Assembly (NCBI RefSeq): GCF_000241305.1
Contig: NZ_BAEH01000095.1
Location: forward strand, 1 to 62,855
Direction of reading: 5' to 3'
Source: Gordonia effusa NBRC 100432
GTDB lineage: Bacteria; Actinomycetota; Actinomycetes; Mycobacteriales; Mycobacteriaceae
DNA: 62,855 nt
Every line of letters starts with the position of its first letter. Positions within the stretch are counted from its first letter, which is position 1. Shown here piece by piece: positions 24,989 to 33,386 of the stretch. Below the pieces are notes generated by a model. The model saw only the letters and a list, made by a program, of their open reading frames with translations, did no database searches and was not told the DNA's origin. Made by a program: the position numbers and the translations under genes.

Positions 24989-26668
24989 ATGTTGCCCCCG
25001 GCACTGCGCGGATACCAGCGAAAGTGGTTGCGGGCGGACATTATTGCCGGCGTCACCCTGGCGGCGGTCGCTATCCCGGAATGTATGGGATATAGCTCGA
25101 TCGCGCAGGTTCCGGTCAGCGCGGGGCTGTACACGATAATCGCGCCGGCGCTGATCTTCGCGCTTCTCGGCGCTTCCCGTCTACTCGTGGTCGGAGCGGA
25201 TTCGGCAACCGCCGCATTGTTGTCGTCCGGTGTCGCGGGCCTCGGAATCGCAGGTCTGACAGCGGGAACGGATCGGTGGCTGGCCTGGTGCGCCTTGGTC
25301 GCGATTGTCACCGCCGCGCTGTTGATCGTCGCCTGGGTGCTTCGGCTTGGATTTCTGGGTGACTTCTTGTCGACGTCGGTGCTCACCGGATTCCTTACCG
25401 GCGTGGGCATTTCGGTTCTCATCGGACAGTTGTCAGCCATCGCGGGCCTGCCAGCCGAGCATGGCAATGCCGCGAAGAAGGTCATCGAACTCCTCCGACA
25501 TCTCGATGACATCAACTACCTGGCGCTCGCTTTCGCGGCGGTCACGCTTCTAGCGATTCTTCTCGGTGACAAGTTCGCGCGCCGGGTACCCGTCGCGCTG
25601 CTGGTGGTCGTGGCGGCTATCGTCGTCGTGCAGCTCGCGGGCTGGTCGTCCAAGTTGCCGGTGGTCGGTGAGGTATCCGGCGGCTGGCCCAGTTTCGGCT
25701 GGCCGCAACATCTTTCGCTCGCCGATACCGTGACGGTATTACCCGTTGCGGCTGGATGCGCGTTGGTGATCATCGCGCAGAGTGCGGCTACCGCCCGAAG
25801 TTTTGCCCAGCGGCACGGTCAGAATCCCGACGTCAACCGTGATCTGCTAGGTCTGGCCGGCGCGAACGCGGCAGCAGGGTTCAGTGGAACATTCGTGGTG
25901 AATGGTTCGCCCACCAAGACTGAACTGCTCGACGAACAACATGGCCGCACACAGGTCGCCAACATAACAATGGCCGTGATGGCCCTGTTGGTGGTGGTGT
26001 TGCTCACCGATCAGTTGGCGTATCTGCCGCATGCCGTTCTGGGAGCGATCGTCGCGCTGATCGCGGTGCGGCTCATCGATATTCACGGGATGCGACGTAT
26101 CTGGCAGGTGCGTCGCGTCGAGTTCGCGATAGCCGCGCTGACCACCGGTGCGGTTGTCTTTCTGTCCGTGCGCGACGGCATTATTATGGCGATGGTGCTG
26201 TCGTTGGTGGAGATCATTCGCCGGCAGTACCGACCGAACCGATTCGTTATCGGTATCCGCGAGCACGGCGAACCGACTTTCGCCGCCGCAAAGCCGGGGA
26301 CCCAGTCAGCGCCGGGGTTGCTGGTGTTTCGGTACGACGCAGAACTCTTCTACGCCAACGCATCTCGGTTCTCCGACGATGTCACCGCGTTGACTGAGGC
26401 GGCGCCCGACCCGGTCCGCTGGTTGGTTCTCGACTGTTCGGCGATCGCCGACGTCGACTTCTCGGCGTCGAAGATGCTCAATGACCTGATCGACTACGTG
26501 CATTCCCACGACGCACATTTCGTATTAGCTGGAGTCGACCCGGACCTGCGCGAAGCGTTGCTGACCAACGGTGTGCTCGGTGACATCAACCCCGATCACG
26601 TCTACCCTGACATCACCGCGGCGGTCGCGGGCTTCCGCGCCTGGCAGAAAGCGCAGGACACACAGTGA
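24989..26668 (+). CDS. SulP family anion transporter with STAS domain
   Basis: This 559-aa protein has about 10-12 membrane helices, with the SulP start LRADIIAGVTLAAVAIPECMGYSSIA (shortened: DIIAGVTLAAVAIPECMGYS), GADSATAA, and a C-terminal cytosolic STAS domain of about residues 440-550 (LVFRYDAELFYANAS, VLDCSAIADVDFSA). Family members carry sulfate, bicarbonate or dicarboxylates. It overlaps ligB by GTGA. Confidence 0.9.
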   Translation: MLPPALRGYQRKWLRADIIAGVTLAAVAIPECMGYSSIAQVPVSAGLYTIIAPALIFALLGASRLLVVGADSATAALLSSGVAGLGIAGLTAGTDRWLAWCALVAIVTAALLIVAWVLRLGFLGDFLSTSVLTGFLTGVGISVLIGQLSAIAGLPAEHGNAAKKVIELLRHLDDINYLALAFAAVTLLAILLGDKFARRVPVALLVVVAAIVVVQLAGWSSKLPVVGEVSGGWPSFGWPQHLSLADTVTVLPVAAGCALVIIAQSAATARSFAQRHGQNPDVNRDLLGLAGANAAAGFSGTFVVNGSPTKTELLDEQHGRTQVANITMAVMALLVVVLLTDQLAYLPHAVLGAIVALIAVRLIDIHGMRRIWQVRRVEFAIAALTTGAVVFLSVRDGIIMAMVLSLVEIIRRQYRPNRFVIGIREHGEPTFAAAKPGTQSAPGLLVFRYDAELFYANASRFSDDVTALTEAAPDPVRWLVLDCSAIADVDFSASKMLNDLIDYVHSHDAHFVLAGVDPDLREALLTNGVLGDINPDHVYPDITAAVAGFRAWQKAQDTQ

Positions 26669-28182
26669 AACTCATCCGGGTGGTCGAGGCATCGGCGGCG
26701 GTCAGCGCGACGTCGTCACGGGTGGCCAAACGCGCGGCAATCGCCGAGATCCTCAGTGCCGCAGATGAATCGGAGACGGCAATCCTGGTCCATTGGCTCT
26801 CTGGTGAGCTGCCCCAGGGGCGTATTGGCGTGGGATGGCGAAGTCTGCTTGCGCAGCGGGAAGTCGGGTCCGCGGATATCGCCTCGCTGACGGTGGCCGA
26901 CGTCGACGCTCACTTCACTACTCTCGCCGGGCTTTCGGGTAGCGGATCGTCGTCCGCGCGAGTCAGTCTTCTCGGTGAGATCTTCGGTGCGGCAACCGAA
27001 CCCGAGCAGCAGTTCCTCGTCCGTCTCATCTCCGGTGAACTACGGCAGGGGGCGCTGGCCGGGGTGATGGCCGATGCCATCGCCGCGGCGACGAACCTGG
27101 ACGCGCCCACTGTCCGCCGCGCGGTGATGCTGACCGGATCGCTCGCTCAGACCGCCGTGCTCGCTCGCAGCGGAGGAGCAGAAGCACTGGGCGAGTTACG
27201 AATTGAAGTTGGTCGCCCACTCTCGCCGATGCTGGCGAGTCCCGCCGAGTCGATGGAGGCGGCGTATGGCGACCTCGGCCCCGACGTCGTGATCGACTAC
27301 AAATACGACGGTGCGCGGATACAGGTGCACCGCGACGGCGACCAGGTGCGGATCTTCACCAGGACGTTGAACGAGGTGACCGAGCGGCTCGCCGACATCG
27401 TAGCCGTAGTTCGTGAATTCGATTGTAAGACAGTAATACTCGACGGTGAGACGTTGATGCTCGATGAGTCCGGACGGCCCAGGCCGTTCCAGGAGACGAT
27501 GAGTAGATTCGGGTCGTCGGGCGTCGACGCCGAGCAGAAGGTGTTGCGGCCCTACTTCTTCGATTGTCTGCACCTCGATGGCGTCGACCTGATCGATAAA
27601 CCGCTCGCGGAACGATTAGAGATGTTGGAACGAGTCGCGCCGCACCACCGAATCCCCAGTGTTCGCCCCGCCGATGCGCAAGACGCACAACGTATCAACG
27701 GTGCGGCCCTCGAAGCCGGACACGAAGGGGTAATGGTCAAGGCGCTGGACGGCATCTACGCGGCGGGACGTCGTGGCAAGACCTGGCAGAAGGTTAAGCC
27801 AACCCACACCATCGACTTGATCGTGCTCGCCGCGGAATGGGGGTCGGGCCGCCGGCGTGGATGGCTGTCCAATTTGCATCTCGGCGCGCGCGACCCGAAT
27901 GGCGGTGCACCGATCATGGTCGGCAAGACCTTCAAGGGATTGACCGACGAGCTCTTACGTTGGCAGACAACGGAGTTTCTCCGGTACGAGACGTCGCGCG
28001 ACGAGTACACCGTCTACTTGTCTCCAGTGCTCGTGGTGGAGATAGAACTCGACGGCGTGCAGGGCAGCTCGCGATATCCCGGTGGGGTGGCACTGAGATT
28101 CGCGCGGGTAGTGCGTTACCGCCCGGATAAGACCGCAGAGCAAGCCGACACGATCGACACGGTTCGGGAATTGCGAAAGTAG
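26665..28182 (+). CDS. ligB: ATP-dependent DNA ligase
   Basis: This 505-aa ligase has a helical N-terminal DNA-binding domain, motif I KYDGARIQVH with the AMP-accepting Lys213, motif III DGETLML, motif IV EGVMVKALDG and motif V KVKPTHTIDLIV. Length and layout match mycobacterial LigB (about 507 aa), an accessory ligase beside the essential NAD-dependent LigA. GTG 26665 overlaps the SulP stop. No Ku or polymerase domain is fused, so it is not the NHEJ LigD. Confidence 0.92.
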   Translation: MKLIRVVEASAAVSATSSRVAKRAAIAEILSAADESETAILVHWLSGELPQGRIGVGWRSLLAQREVGSADIASLTVADVDAHFTTLAGLSGSGSSSARVSLLGEIFGAATEPEQQFLVRLISGELRQGALAGVMADAIAAATNLDAPTVRRAVMLTGSLAQTAVLARSGGAEALGELRIEVGRPLSPMLASPAESMEAAYGDLGPDVVIDYKYDGARIQVHRDGDQVRIFTRTLNEVTERLADIVAVVREFDCKTVILDGETLMLDESGRPRPFQETMSRFGSSGVDAEQKVLRPYFFDCLHLDGVDLIDKPLAERLEMLERVAPHHRIPSVRPADAQDAQRINGAALEAGHEGVMVKALDGIYAAGRRGKTWQKVKPTHTIDLIVLAAEWGSGRRRGWLSNLHLGARDPNGGAPIMVGKTFKGLTDELLRWQTTEFLRYETSRDEYTVYLSPVLVVEIELDGVQGSSRYPGGVALRFARVVRYRPDKTAEQADTIDTVRELRK

Positions 28183-28230
28183 CGCCGCCATCCGCGGTAC
28201 GAACCGGACATCGAGGCGCATACTTGATGG

Positions 28231-28659
28231 GTGAAAACCATCCTCAACATCATCTGGCTCGTGCTGTGCGGATTTTGGATGGCCCTCGGCTATCTCATCG
28301 CCGGCATCATCTGCTGCATCCTGATCATCACCATCCCCTTCGGCATCGCGTCGTTCCGGATGGCGAACTACGCGCTGTGGCCGTTCGGTCGCACCGTCGT
28401 GCGCAAGCCAACCGCCGGCGCGGCTTCCACGATCGGCAATGTGATCTGGATTCTGGTCGCCGGGATTTGGTTGGCCATCGGTCACATCACTACCGGAATT
28501 GCCATGTGCCTGACCATCATCGGAATTCCGTTGGGATTCGCGAGTTTCAAGATGGTGCCGGTCTCGCTGCTGCCGCTGGGTGCCGAAATCGTGTCGACCG
28601 ATCAGCCCGCGGGTACCTACGCGCCACCCCCGCCGGGCCAGTACTACCCGCCCGCCTAG
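28231..28659 (+). CDS. YccF domain membrane protein
   Basis: This 142-aa protein starts at GTG 28231 and carries two YccF repeats, each a hydrophobic hairpin ending in IPFGIASFRMANYALWPFG or IPLGFASFKMVPVSLLPLG. It has about four membrane segments and a Pro-rich cytosolic tail (PPPPGQYYPP). Function is unknown; YccF proteins are widespread inner-membrane proteins. It is convergent with the first DUF2236 gene, 3 nt apart. Confidence 0.88.
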   Translation: MKTILNIIWLVLCGFWMALGYLIAGIICCILIITIPFGIASFRMANYALWPFGRTVVRKPTAGAASTIGNVIWILVAGIWLAIGHITTGIAMCLTIIGIPLGFASFKMVPVSLLPLGAEIVSTDQPAGTYAPPPPGQYYPPA

Positions 28660-28662
28660 CTC

Positions 28663-29922
28663 TCAGCGGCGCATCTGGGTCTTGGGAGTGAAGGAATGCT
28701 CGCCGTCGCGGGTCTGCCAGTCCAGCCAGGTCCGCCACGCTTTGGTACGACGTTTCTGCCACGTCCGGTCGACGCCGGGGATTAGTCGGCGTGCGATCTC
28801 GACCGCGACCAGCAATGGCAATCGCGCGAGCAGATAGCCCGCGCCGAGCCAACCGCCGGGCAGACCGTCGAACCGCTTGCGATTCCACGGCAGGATGTAC
28901 AGGCGGGAGAAACCCGCCTGCACGTGCAGGTGAAAATGTCCGCGCAGCTTGTCCTGAAGCGACCAATCAGGTTGCGGCGCAAAGGAAGGCACGAACGAGG
29001 CCGCCAGCTCCGAGCCGACCGCGCCGGAGTCGAGGGAACGACAGGCATCGAAGTGGAACAGCATTCGCACGCCGTCGGCAAAGGTTGTCGGGCAGAGTTT
29101 CGGATCGACTCCCAGCAGGTAGCCGAGGTAGCGATTGAACTCGAGCGAGGCACGTAGCTCGCGTGGGCTCGACAGATGCCCGATGCCGAATAATGCCAAA
29201 CCTGGGGCGACACTTCCGCCCAGGAGGGTGAGCATCTGCGCGGATTGACTGATCGGTTTGCCCCAGCTCTCCTCGTTCCATTCGGGATGTTTGGCGACGC
29301 CGCGCCGTACCGATACGTGCATCACGCGGACTTTGATCGATAGCAGTTTGGCGGTCGACCCCACGGTGGTCGCGGCATAGGGCTGGGCGCATTCGATCCA
29401 CCACCGACTGGTCTCGAGGTATCGGTTCAAGGCACTTGCCCCCGCGTAGCCACCGGACAACGACAATGGCACCGCGAGCCACGCCTCGGTGTATGTGTCG
29501 ATGGTGCCGGCGTTTCCCATCGCGCCCATGTCATACGCCCAGCGCCGCCATGTTGCCGCTCCGCGCTCGATCTCCTCGATGTCGGCCCATTCGGGTATTG
29601 CCTCAAGTTCGGCGAACAGTGCGCGCATCGATGGTGGGGCGTCAGGGATCGAGTCGATGCCGTTCAATGCTGCCTGTTCGAGAAGTTCCTTCCCGCGTTC
29701 GAAACCGATCTCGCCGTAATAAACCTCGTCGACGAAACGTTCGGCAAGCGGGTCGGTATGCCAGAGGCGGTTGAAATAGTTCGCGGCGAGTTCGTCAGAG
29801 GGCGCCAGGTCGAATCCGGTGACGCGTAAGACCAAATCGCGTACACGCCCGTGCGGGGTGCCCGGATAGCCGGGCTGCCAGGTGAATGCAGCCGGGATTC
29901 GAGGCATATCGGTCGTGGTCAT
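28663..29922 (-). CDS. DUF2236 (MpaB/Lcp superfamily) oxygenase-like protein 1
   Basis: This 419-aa protein belongs to the DUF2236 superfamily that includes latex-clearing protein (Lcp) and MpaB. The core signature is KVRVMHVSVRRGV at residues 197-209, whose His is the candidate proximal haem ligand, preceded by GYAGASALNRYLETSRWW. An AGGAG site precedes ATG 29922. No Tat signal is present, unlike secreted Lcp, so it acts inside the cell or at the membrane. Reactions known in the family are oxidative C=C cleavage or related oxidations; the substrate is unknown. It resembles the copy at 31255 more than the other two. Confidence 0.82.
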   Translation of the reverse strand: MTTTDMPRIPAAFTWQPGYPGTPHGRVRDLVLRVTGFDLAPSDELAANYFNRLWHTDPLAERFVDEVYYGEIGFERGKELLEQAALNGIDSIPDAPPSMRALFAELEAIPEWADIEEIERGAATWRRWAYDMGAMGNAGTIDTYTEAWLAVPLSLSGGYAGASALNRYLETSRWWIECAQPYAATTVGSTAKLLSIKVRVMHVSVRRGVAKHPEWNEESWGKPISQSAQMLTLLGGSVAPGLALFGIGHLSSPRELRASLEFNRYLGYLLGVDPKLCPTTFADGVRMLFHFDACRSLDSGAVGSELAASFVPSFAPQPDWSLQDKLRGHFHLHVQAGFSRLYILPWNRKRFDGLPGGWLGAGYLLARLPLLVAVEIARRLIPGVDRTWQKRRTKAWRTWLDWQTRDGEHSFTPKTQMRR

Positions 29923-29984
29923 CGCAGTCTCCTGAGCTACCCGGTGAGACTAATTCACAAATGCGTCTCAATTCGCAGGTAACT

Positions 29985-30311
29985 CTAGCTCAGGTCGAGC
30001 GGATTTCGCGACTTGATGCCCGCGGCTCCGGCGAAGAACATCCACGGGATGGTCCGCACCAGGCGATTGAGATGGAGTACGGCGTCGTTGTAGTCGCGTC
30101 GGGCAATCGACAGTTGGTCGTCGGCTTTGCGCAGTTCATTAGGTTGGGTGGCGAGCGCGGTGCGGCGCGTCAGCGCGGCTTCGACGCTGGCCAAAGCTGC
30201 TCGCGCCGCGATGTCGGCGGTACGCAATGTGCGAAAAGCGACGACGCCGAGAAGGATGAGCACAGCGATGATCACTCCCATCGCGGTCAACGTGACTGCT
30301 GCTTCATCCAT
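29985..30311 (-). CDS. short LemA-like membrane protein
   Basis: This 108-aa protein starts at ATG 30311 (MDEAAVTLTAMG) after GGAAGG. It has one N-terminal membrane helix (GVIIAVLILLGVVAF) followed by a helical region ending in the LemA-type signature ARRDYNDAVLHLNRLVRTIPWMFFAG. It is shorter than a full LemA (about 180 aa). It lies 62 nt upstream of DUF2236 gene 1 on the same strand and may be cotranscribed. Confidence 0.62.
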   Translation of the reverse strand: MDEAAVTLTAMGVIIAVLILLGVVAFRTLRTADIAARAALASVEAALTRRTALATQPNELRKADDQLSIARRDYNDAVLHLNRLVRTIPWMFFAGAAGIKSRNPLDLS

Positions 30312-30478
30312 GTCCGCGCCTTCCGCCAGAGGCCGCATGTTCCCGGTCTGTGATCGAAGGTACTCGGATGTGTCTCCCGTCACAGCTCGATCGGATTTGC
30401 TTGACGCCCAACCGGCGCTGAGGCAAGTTTCAGCCTGGTAGTAACGACTGGCACTCGCCGAAGAAGGGCACATCCGAC

Positions 30479-30904
30479 ATGTCACGCGTAAGCGCACAGG
30501 CAACCGCATCCGTTAAGAAGCCACTCGCCCAGGTTTGGGCGGCACTCGCCGATCACGAGGGCATGTCCGGCTGGGGCCCGGGCACCAAAGTTTCGGTCAC
30601 GGCGGCAACAGAGGGCGACCCGAACGGCGTCGGCGCAGTTCGGCGGATCAAGGTCGGTCCCGGCCCGGCAATCGTGGAAGAAATCACCGAGTTCAGTCCT
30701 AACCAAAAGCTTGGTTATCGAGCACTTGGCGGAGTTCCGTTCAAGGATTACCAGGGTCTGGTGGCACTTGCCGCCACCGCCGACGGCACCGAAATCGTGT
30801 GGACCCTGAGCGCCGCCGACCGTCTGCGAGGCGTAGAAGGTGTCGCTTTGAAGGTGGTCGTCACCGTGCTACTTACGCTCCTCACCCGCTCACTCAGCCG
30901 ATAG
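30479..30904 (+). CDS. SRPBCC (START/polyketide-cyclase fold) family protein
   Basis: This 141-aa protein has the SRPBCC beginning VSAQATASVKKPLAQVWAALADHEGMSGWGPG (shortened: KKPLAQVWAALADHEGMSGW) and a YRALGGVPFKDYQG middle strand. The fold binds hydrophobic ligands in a cavity. Its C-terminus VVVTVLLTLLTRSLSR is the long helix. It is single, convergent with the ferredoxin gene 9 nt away. Confidence 0.8.
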   Translation: MSRVSAQATASVKKPLAQVWAALADHEGMSGWGPGTKVSVTAATEGDPNGVGAVRRIKVGPGPAIVEEITEFSPNQKLGYRALGGVPFKDYQGLVALAATADGTEIVWTLSAADRLRGVEGVALKVVVTVLLTLLTRSLSR

Positions 30905-30913
30905 CGAGCTACC

Positions 30914-31276
30914 TCAGAGATCCAATTCGATTGTCGCACCAGGCTTTTCGGCGCGCGAGACGCAGATCATCAGACTGTTCCCGCGTGCGGCATCGTCGAG
31001 GAAGCTGTCGCGATGATCGATCGGGGTTTCACTGAGGACCGTGGTTTGGCACGTCCCGCACATACCGTTGCGACAAAAGCTGGCTGGCGTGACGCCGGCT
31101 CGCTCGATCGCCTCGAGCACCGTCGCATCGGCCGGCACCTCGACCTCGATCCCGGTGCGTGCGAGCACGACCTGAAACCCGAAGTCGTCGGGTTTGACCG
31201 ACGGATGGATGCGGCGTTGGGGAGTCGCCCGCCGCTGCGGACGACGCCGAGCGCCTAGCCGAGGAAGACTGGGCAT
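30914..31276 (-). CDS. stand-alone 2Fe-2S ferredoxin domain of reductase (PDR) type
   Basis: This 120-aa plant-type ferredoxin has cluster Cys in FCRNGMCGTCQTTV and MICVSRA. The sequence is that of the C-terminal domain of phthalate-dioxygenase-reductase proteins (FQVVLARTG..VPADATVLEAIERAGV to ICVSRA...IELDL), but the flavin/NADH domain is missing. It overlaps the DUF2236 gene 2 stop by 22 nt on the same strand, which suggests cotranscription and perhaps electron delivery to that oxygenase. The alternative is a remnant of a truncated reductase. Confidence 0.8.
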   Translation of the reverse strand: MPSLPRLGARRRPQRRATPQRRIHPSVKPDDFGFQVVLARTGIEVEVPADATVLEAIERAGVTPASFCRNGMCGTCQTTVLSETPIDHRDSFLDDAARGNSLMICVSRAEKPGATIELDL

Positions 31277-32622
31277 CCGCTGGTCTTCTTCGTGGTGTCG
31301 TGACCGGTGTAATCGAGTTCAATACCCAGCGCTTTCGCTCTGGCACGGCTGACCGCGACCGCTGCTCCCTCGTATCGGTCGCCGCGCAATGTGCGTTTTT
31401 CCCGCCTGGATCGCGCACCGGGAAAAACATCGTCGATCCGATGCAGCGCGACGTCGGCTCGGATCGCGAATCCGCCCAACGCGCGCCACGGCTGTAGTCG
31501 GACATGCTCGAACGGTGTGCCGCCAAGCAACGCTCGAACGAGTGGCTCGCCACTGTAATTCGAGAGCACGCCCATGAGCGGAGCGACCGTTGCCCTGGCC
31601 AGGCGACCCCGAAATCCTGGCGCGGCCGCCAGCACGTCGGTGGCCGCCGACACCATTTGATGTGTCCATTCGGTTGGTCTGCCCGCGGTCGCGACGCCGT
31701 AGTTCATGATGTCGAGCGCGTCCGCCGCCGTCGTGGGGATGATGTCGGGGTGCGCACCGAAGACGTAGCAGATATAGGACCAATAGTGGGTGACGGCGTT
31801 CATGTCGTCGGGGGTATATCTGCGGCCGTAGGCGTCATCGATCAGCATCGGGATCAGTCCGAATGTGGTGCCCGCGATCATCACCATCGCGGTGCTGATC
31901 GGATTGCCGTGATACTCGTATTCCTCGGGAGTCCAAGAGTTGAGAATGGCCTGCCGTACTTGGGCGTGCATCAACCGAACCCGGATCGTGCTCTTGTATT
32001 CACTGCTGAACCGGTCGAGGCTGCCGGGTTTGGTGACCCAGTAGAACCACTGCAGGGTTTCAGCTTGCCGGCGGTCCGGATCTGTGACGAAGCGGCCGGT
32101 GATGCCGGTCGCGGTCGAGACTTCGGCGCCCACGAATGTGCCCATCGCGTCCTGCACGAGCATGCCCATGCGTCCGGCCAGCGAGCAGTTGTTCCATAGT
32201 TGCCGACCACGTTCCCACAATTCCGGGTCGTACCAGGACGGCGGATTGTCGAGGTGTTCGAAAAGATTGACCAATTCTTGCGGAGCGTCGGGTACCGATT
32301 CGATGCCTTCGTCGAGTGCCTTCTCCAGCATGGCGCGGCCCTCGGCCATGCCTATCTCGCGGAACTTGCGAACCACCGGGTCCATGAATTCGTCGCCCTG
32401 CCAGTAATGATCGTCCAGCCGCTCGATCACCGGGTTGTCATGCGTCTCGATATCGGCGACCCATCGCTTGAGTAGGCGATGCCGGGGTGAGGCCCAGATC
32501 TGCGCCTGCCGTCCGGATTGCGCGATACGCGGTGGTGCCGGGCGAAGCGGCATGCCGGGGCGGTACACGTAGTTCAGTTCGGAATCGACGGCGCGTGCGG
32601 TCGACTTTTCGGCGGTCGACAT
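31255..32622 (-). CDS. DUF2236 (MpaB/Lcp superfamily) oxygenase-like protein 2
   Basis: This 455-aa member of the same subtype as the 28663 gene carries RVRLMHAQVRQAI at residues 214-226 with the candidate haem-ligand His, and GTFVGAEVSTATGITGRF before it. I start at ATG 32622 (MSTAEKSTARAV) because GGTGA lies close upstream; ATG 32655 is an alternative, and longer frames cross the regulatory region. The TetR gene at 32768 is divergent and the ferredoxin gene follows with overlap. The C-terminus ends KKTSGCPVFLG. Confidence 0.82.
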   Translation of the reverse strand: MSTAEKSTARAVDSELNYVYRPGMPLRPAPPRIAQSGRQAQIWASPRHRLLKRWVADIETHDNPVIERLDDHYWQGDEFMDPVVRKFREIGMAEGRAMLEKALDEGIESVPDAPQELVNLFEHLDNPPSWYDPELWERGRQLWNNCSLAGRMGMLVQDAMGTFVGAEVSTATGITGRFVTDPDRRQAETLQWFYWVTKPGSLDRFSSEYKSTIRVRLMHAQVRQAILNSWTPEEYEYHGNPISTAMVMIAGTTFGLIPMLIDDAYGRRYTPDDMNAVTHYWSYICYVFGAHPDIIPTTAADALDIMNYGVATAGRPTEWTHQMVSAATDVLAAAPGFRGRLARATVAPLMGVLSNYSGEPLVRALLGGTPFEHVRLQPWRALGGFAIRADVALHRIDDVFPGARSRREKRTLRGDRYEGAAVAVSRARAKALGIELDYTGHDTTKKTSGCPVFLG

Positions 32623-32697
32623 CGAGTCACCGGACCTTTCGGGAAGGGTTGCCATAGTGTTGGCTGTGGTGGATTGTTGGGTAGAGCACTCGGCCTT

Positions 32698-32721
32698 GAA
32701 ACATTGATCGCAGGATGTTTC
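32698..32721. promoter_or_regulatory. inverted-repeat operator candidate between DUF2236-2 and TetR
   Basis: Perfect 7-bp arms GAAACAT (32698-32704) and ATGTTTC (32715-32721) are separated by 10 nt in the 145-bp divergent region. Position and size fit a TetR operator for the adjacent regulator. Confidence 0.55.
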
Positions 32722-32767
32722 TATATACCGTGCCGTAGGGGCGTGAGAGCCGGAACAGACTGAGGTG

Positions 32768-33379
32768 ATGGTGTTGGTGGAGATGTCGTTGCGGACGAGC
32801 GCCACGCCGGACGAACAGCGTGAGGCGATCCTGGAAGCCGCGCAATCGGAATTTGAGCGGTTTGGCCTGCGCAAATCGTCGGTCGACGACATGGCGCGTG
32901 AGGCAGGAGTCAGCCGAAGCACTCTTTACCGTCGTTTTCCCAACAAAGAGTCGCTCATCATCGGAGTTCTGAGCAAGATCGGCGGCGGTCTGCTTGAGCG
33001 GCTGGAGGCGGCAACCCGCTCGTGCGATCCCGAGCAGGCAGTCGTCGAGGCATTCTGCGCGGCCATGGACATCGTCGTCTCCTCGCCGTTCCTGCGCACC
33101 CTGGCGCTGGAGGGTTCGGTTTTTCTTCCGCATAACGCTGTGGTGAAGATGCGGCGCAAGCTTGTCGACGATATGGCCATCCGGATCGCCAAGGTCTTGA
33201 AGAAATGCGGTTCCACGCGGGAGTTCAAGGACCTGCTGGTGGTCTCGGAGACCATGGTCCGGCTGGTGCTTTCGCATATCGAGACCACGTCGTCGTTCGT
33301 CAATCTCGAGAACCCCGACGATGCTCGTCAATTCGGTGAGCGATATCTGGCGCCGCTGGTTGCCGAGCCCACGAAGTAG
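32768..33379 (+). CDS. TetR/AcrR family regulator of the DUF2236 region
   Basis: This protein of about 203 aa has its helix-turn-helix in SSVDDMAREAGVSRSTLYRRF (shortened: VDDMAREAGVSRSTLYRRF). Several starts are possible: GTG 32765, ATG 32768 and ATG 32783 (MSLRTSATPDEQ); the last has GGTGGAG directly before it. It is divergent from DUF2236 gene 2 across the GAAACAT palindrome and convergent with DUF2236 gene 3, so it probably responds to a substrate or product of these oxygenases. Confidence 0.82.
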   Translation: MVLVEMSLRTSATPDEQREAILEAAQSEFERFGLRKSSVDDMAREAGVSRSTLYRRFPNKESLIIGVLSKIGGGLLERLEAATRSCDPEQAVVEAFCAAMDIVVSSPFLRTLALEGSVFLPHNAVVKMRRKLVDDMAIRIAKVLKKCGSTREFKDLLVVSETMVRLVLSHIETTSSFVNLENPDDARQFGERYLAPLVAEPTK

Positions 33380-33386
33380 TTCGACC

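Noticed and set aside
30312..30509. N-terminal extension of the LemA-like protein
   Set aside because: It would run into the divergent SRPBCC start, contains Cys/Ser-rich non-coding-like sequence, and GGAAGG precedes ATG 30311.
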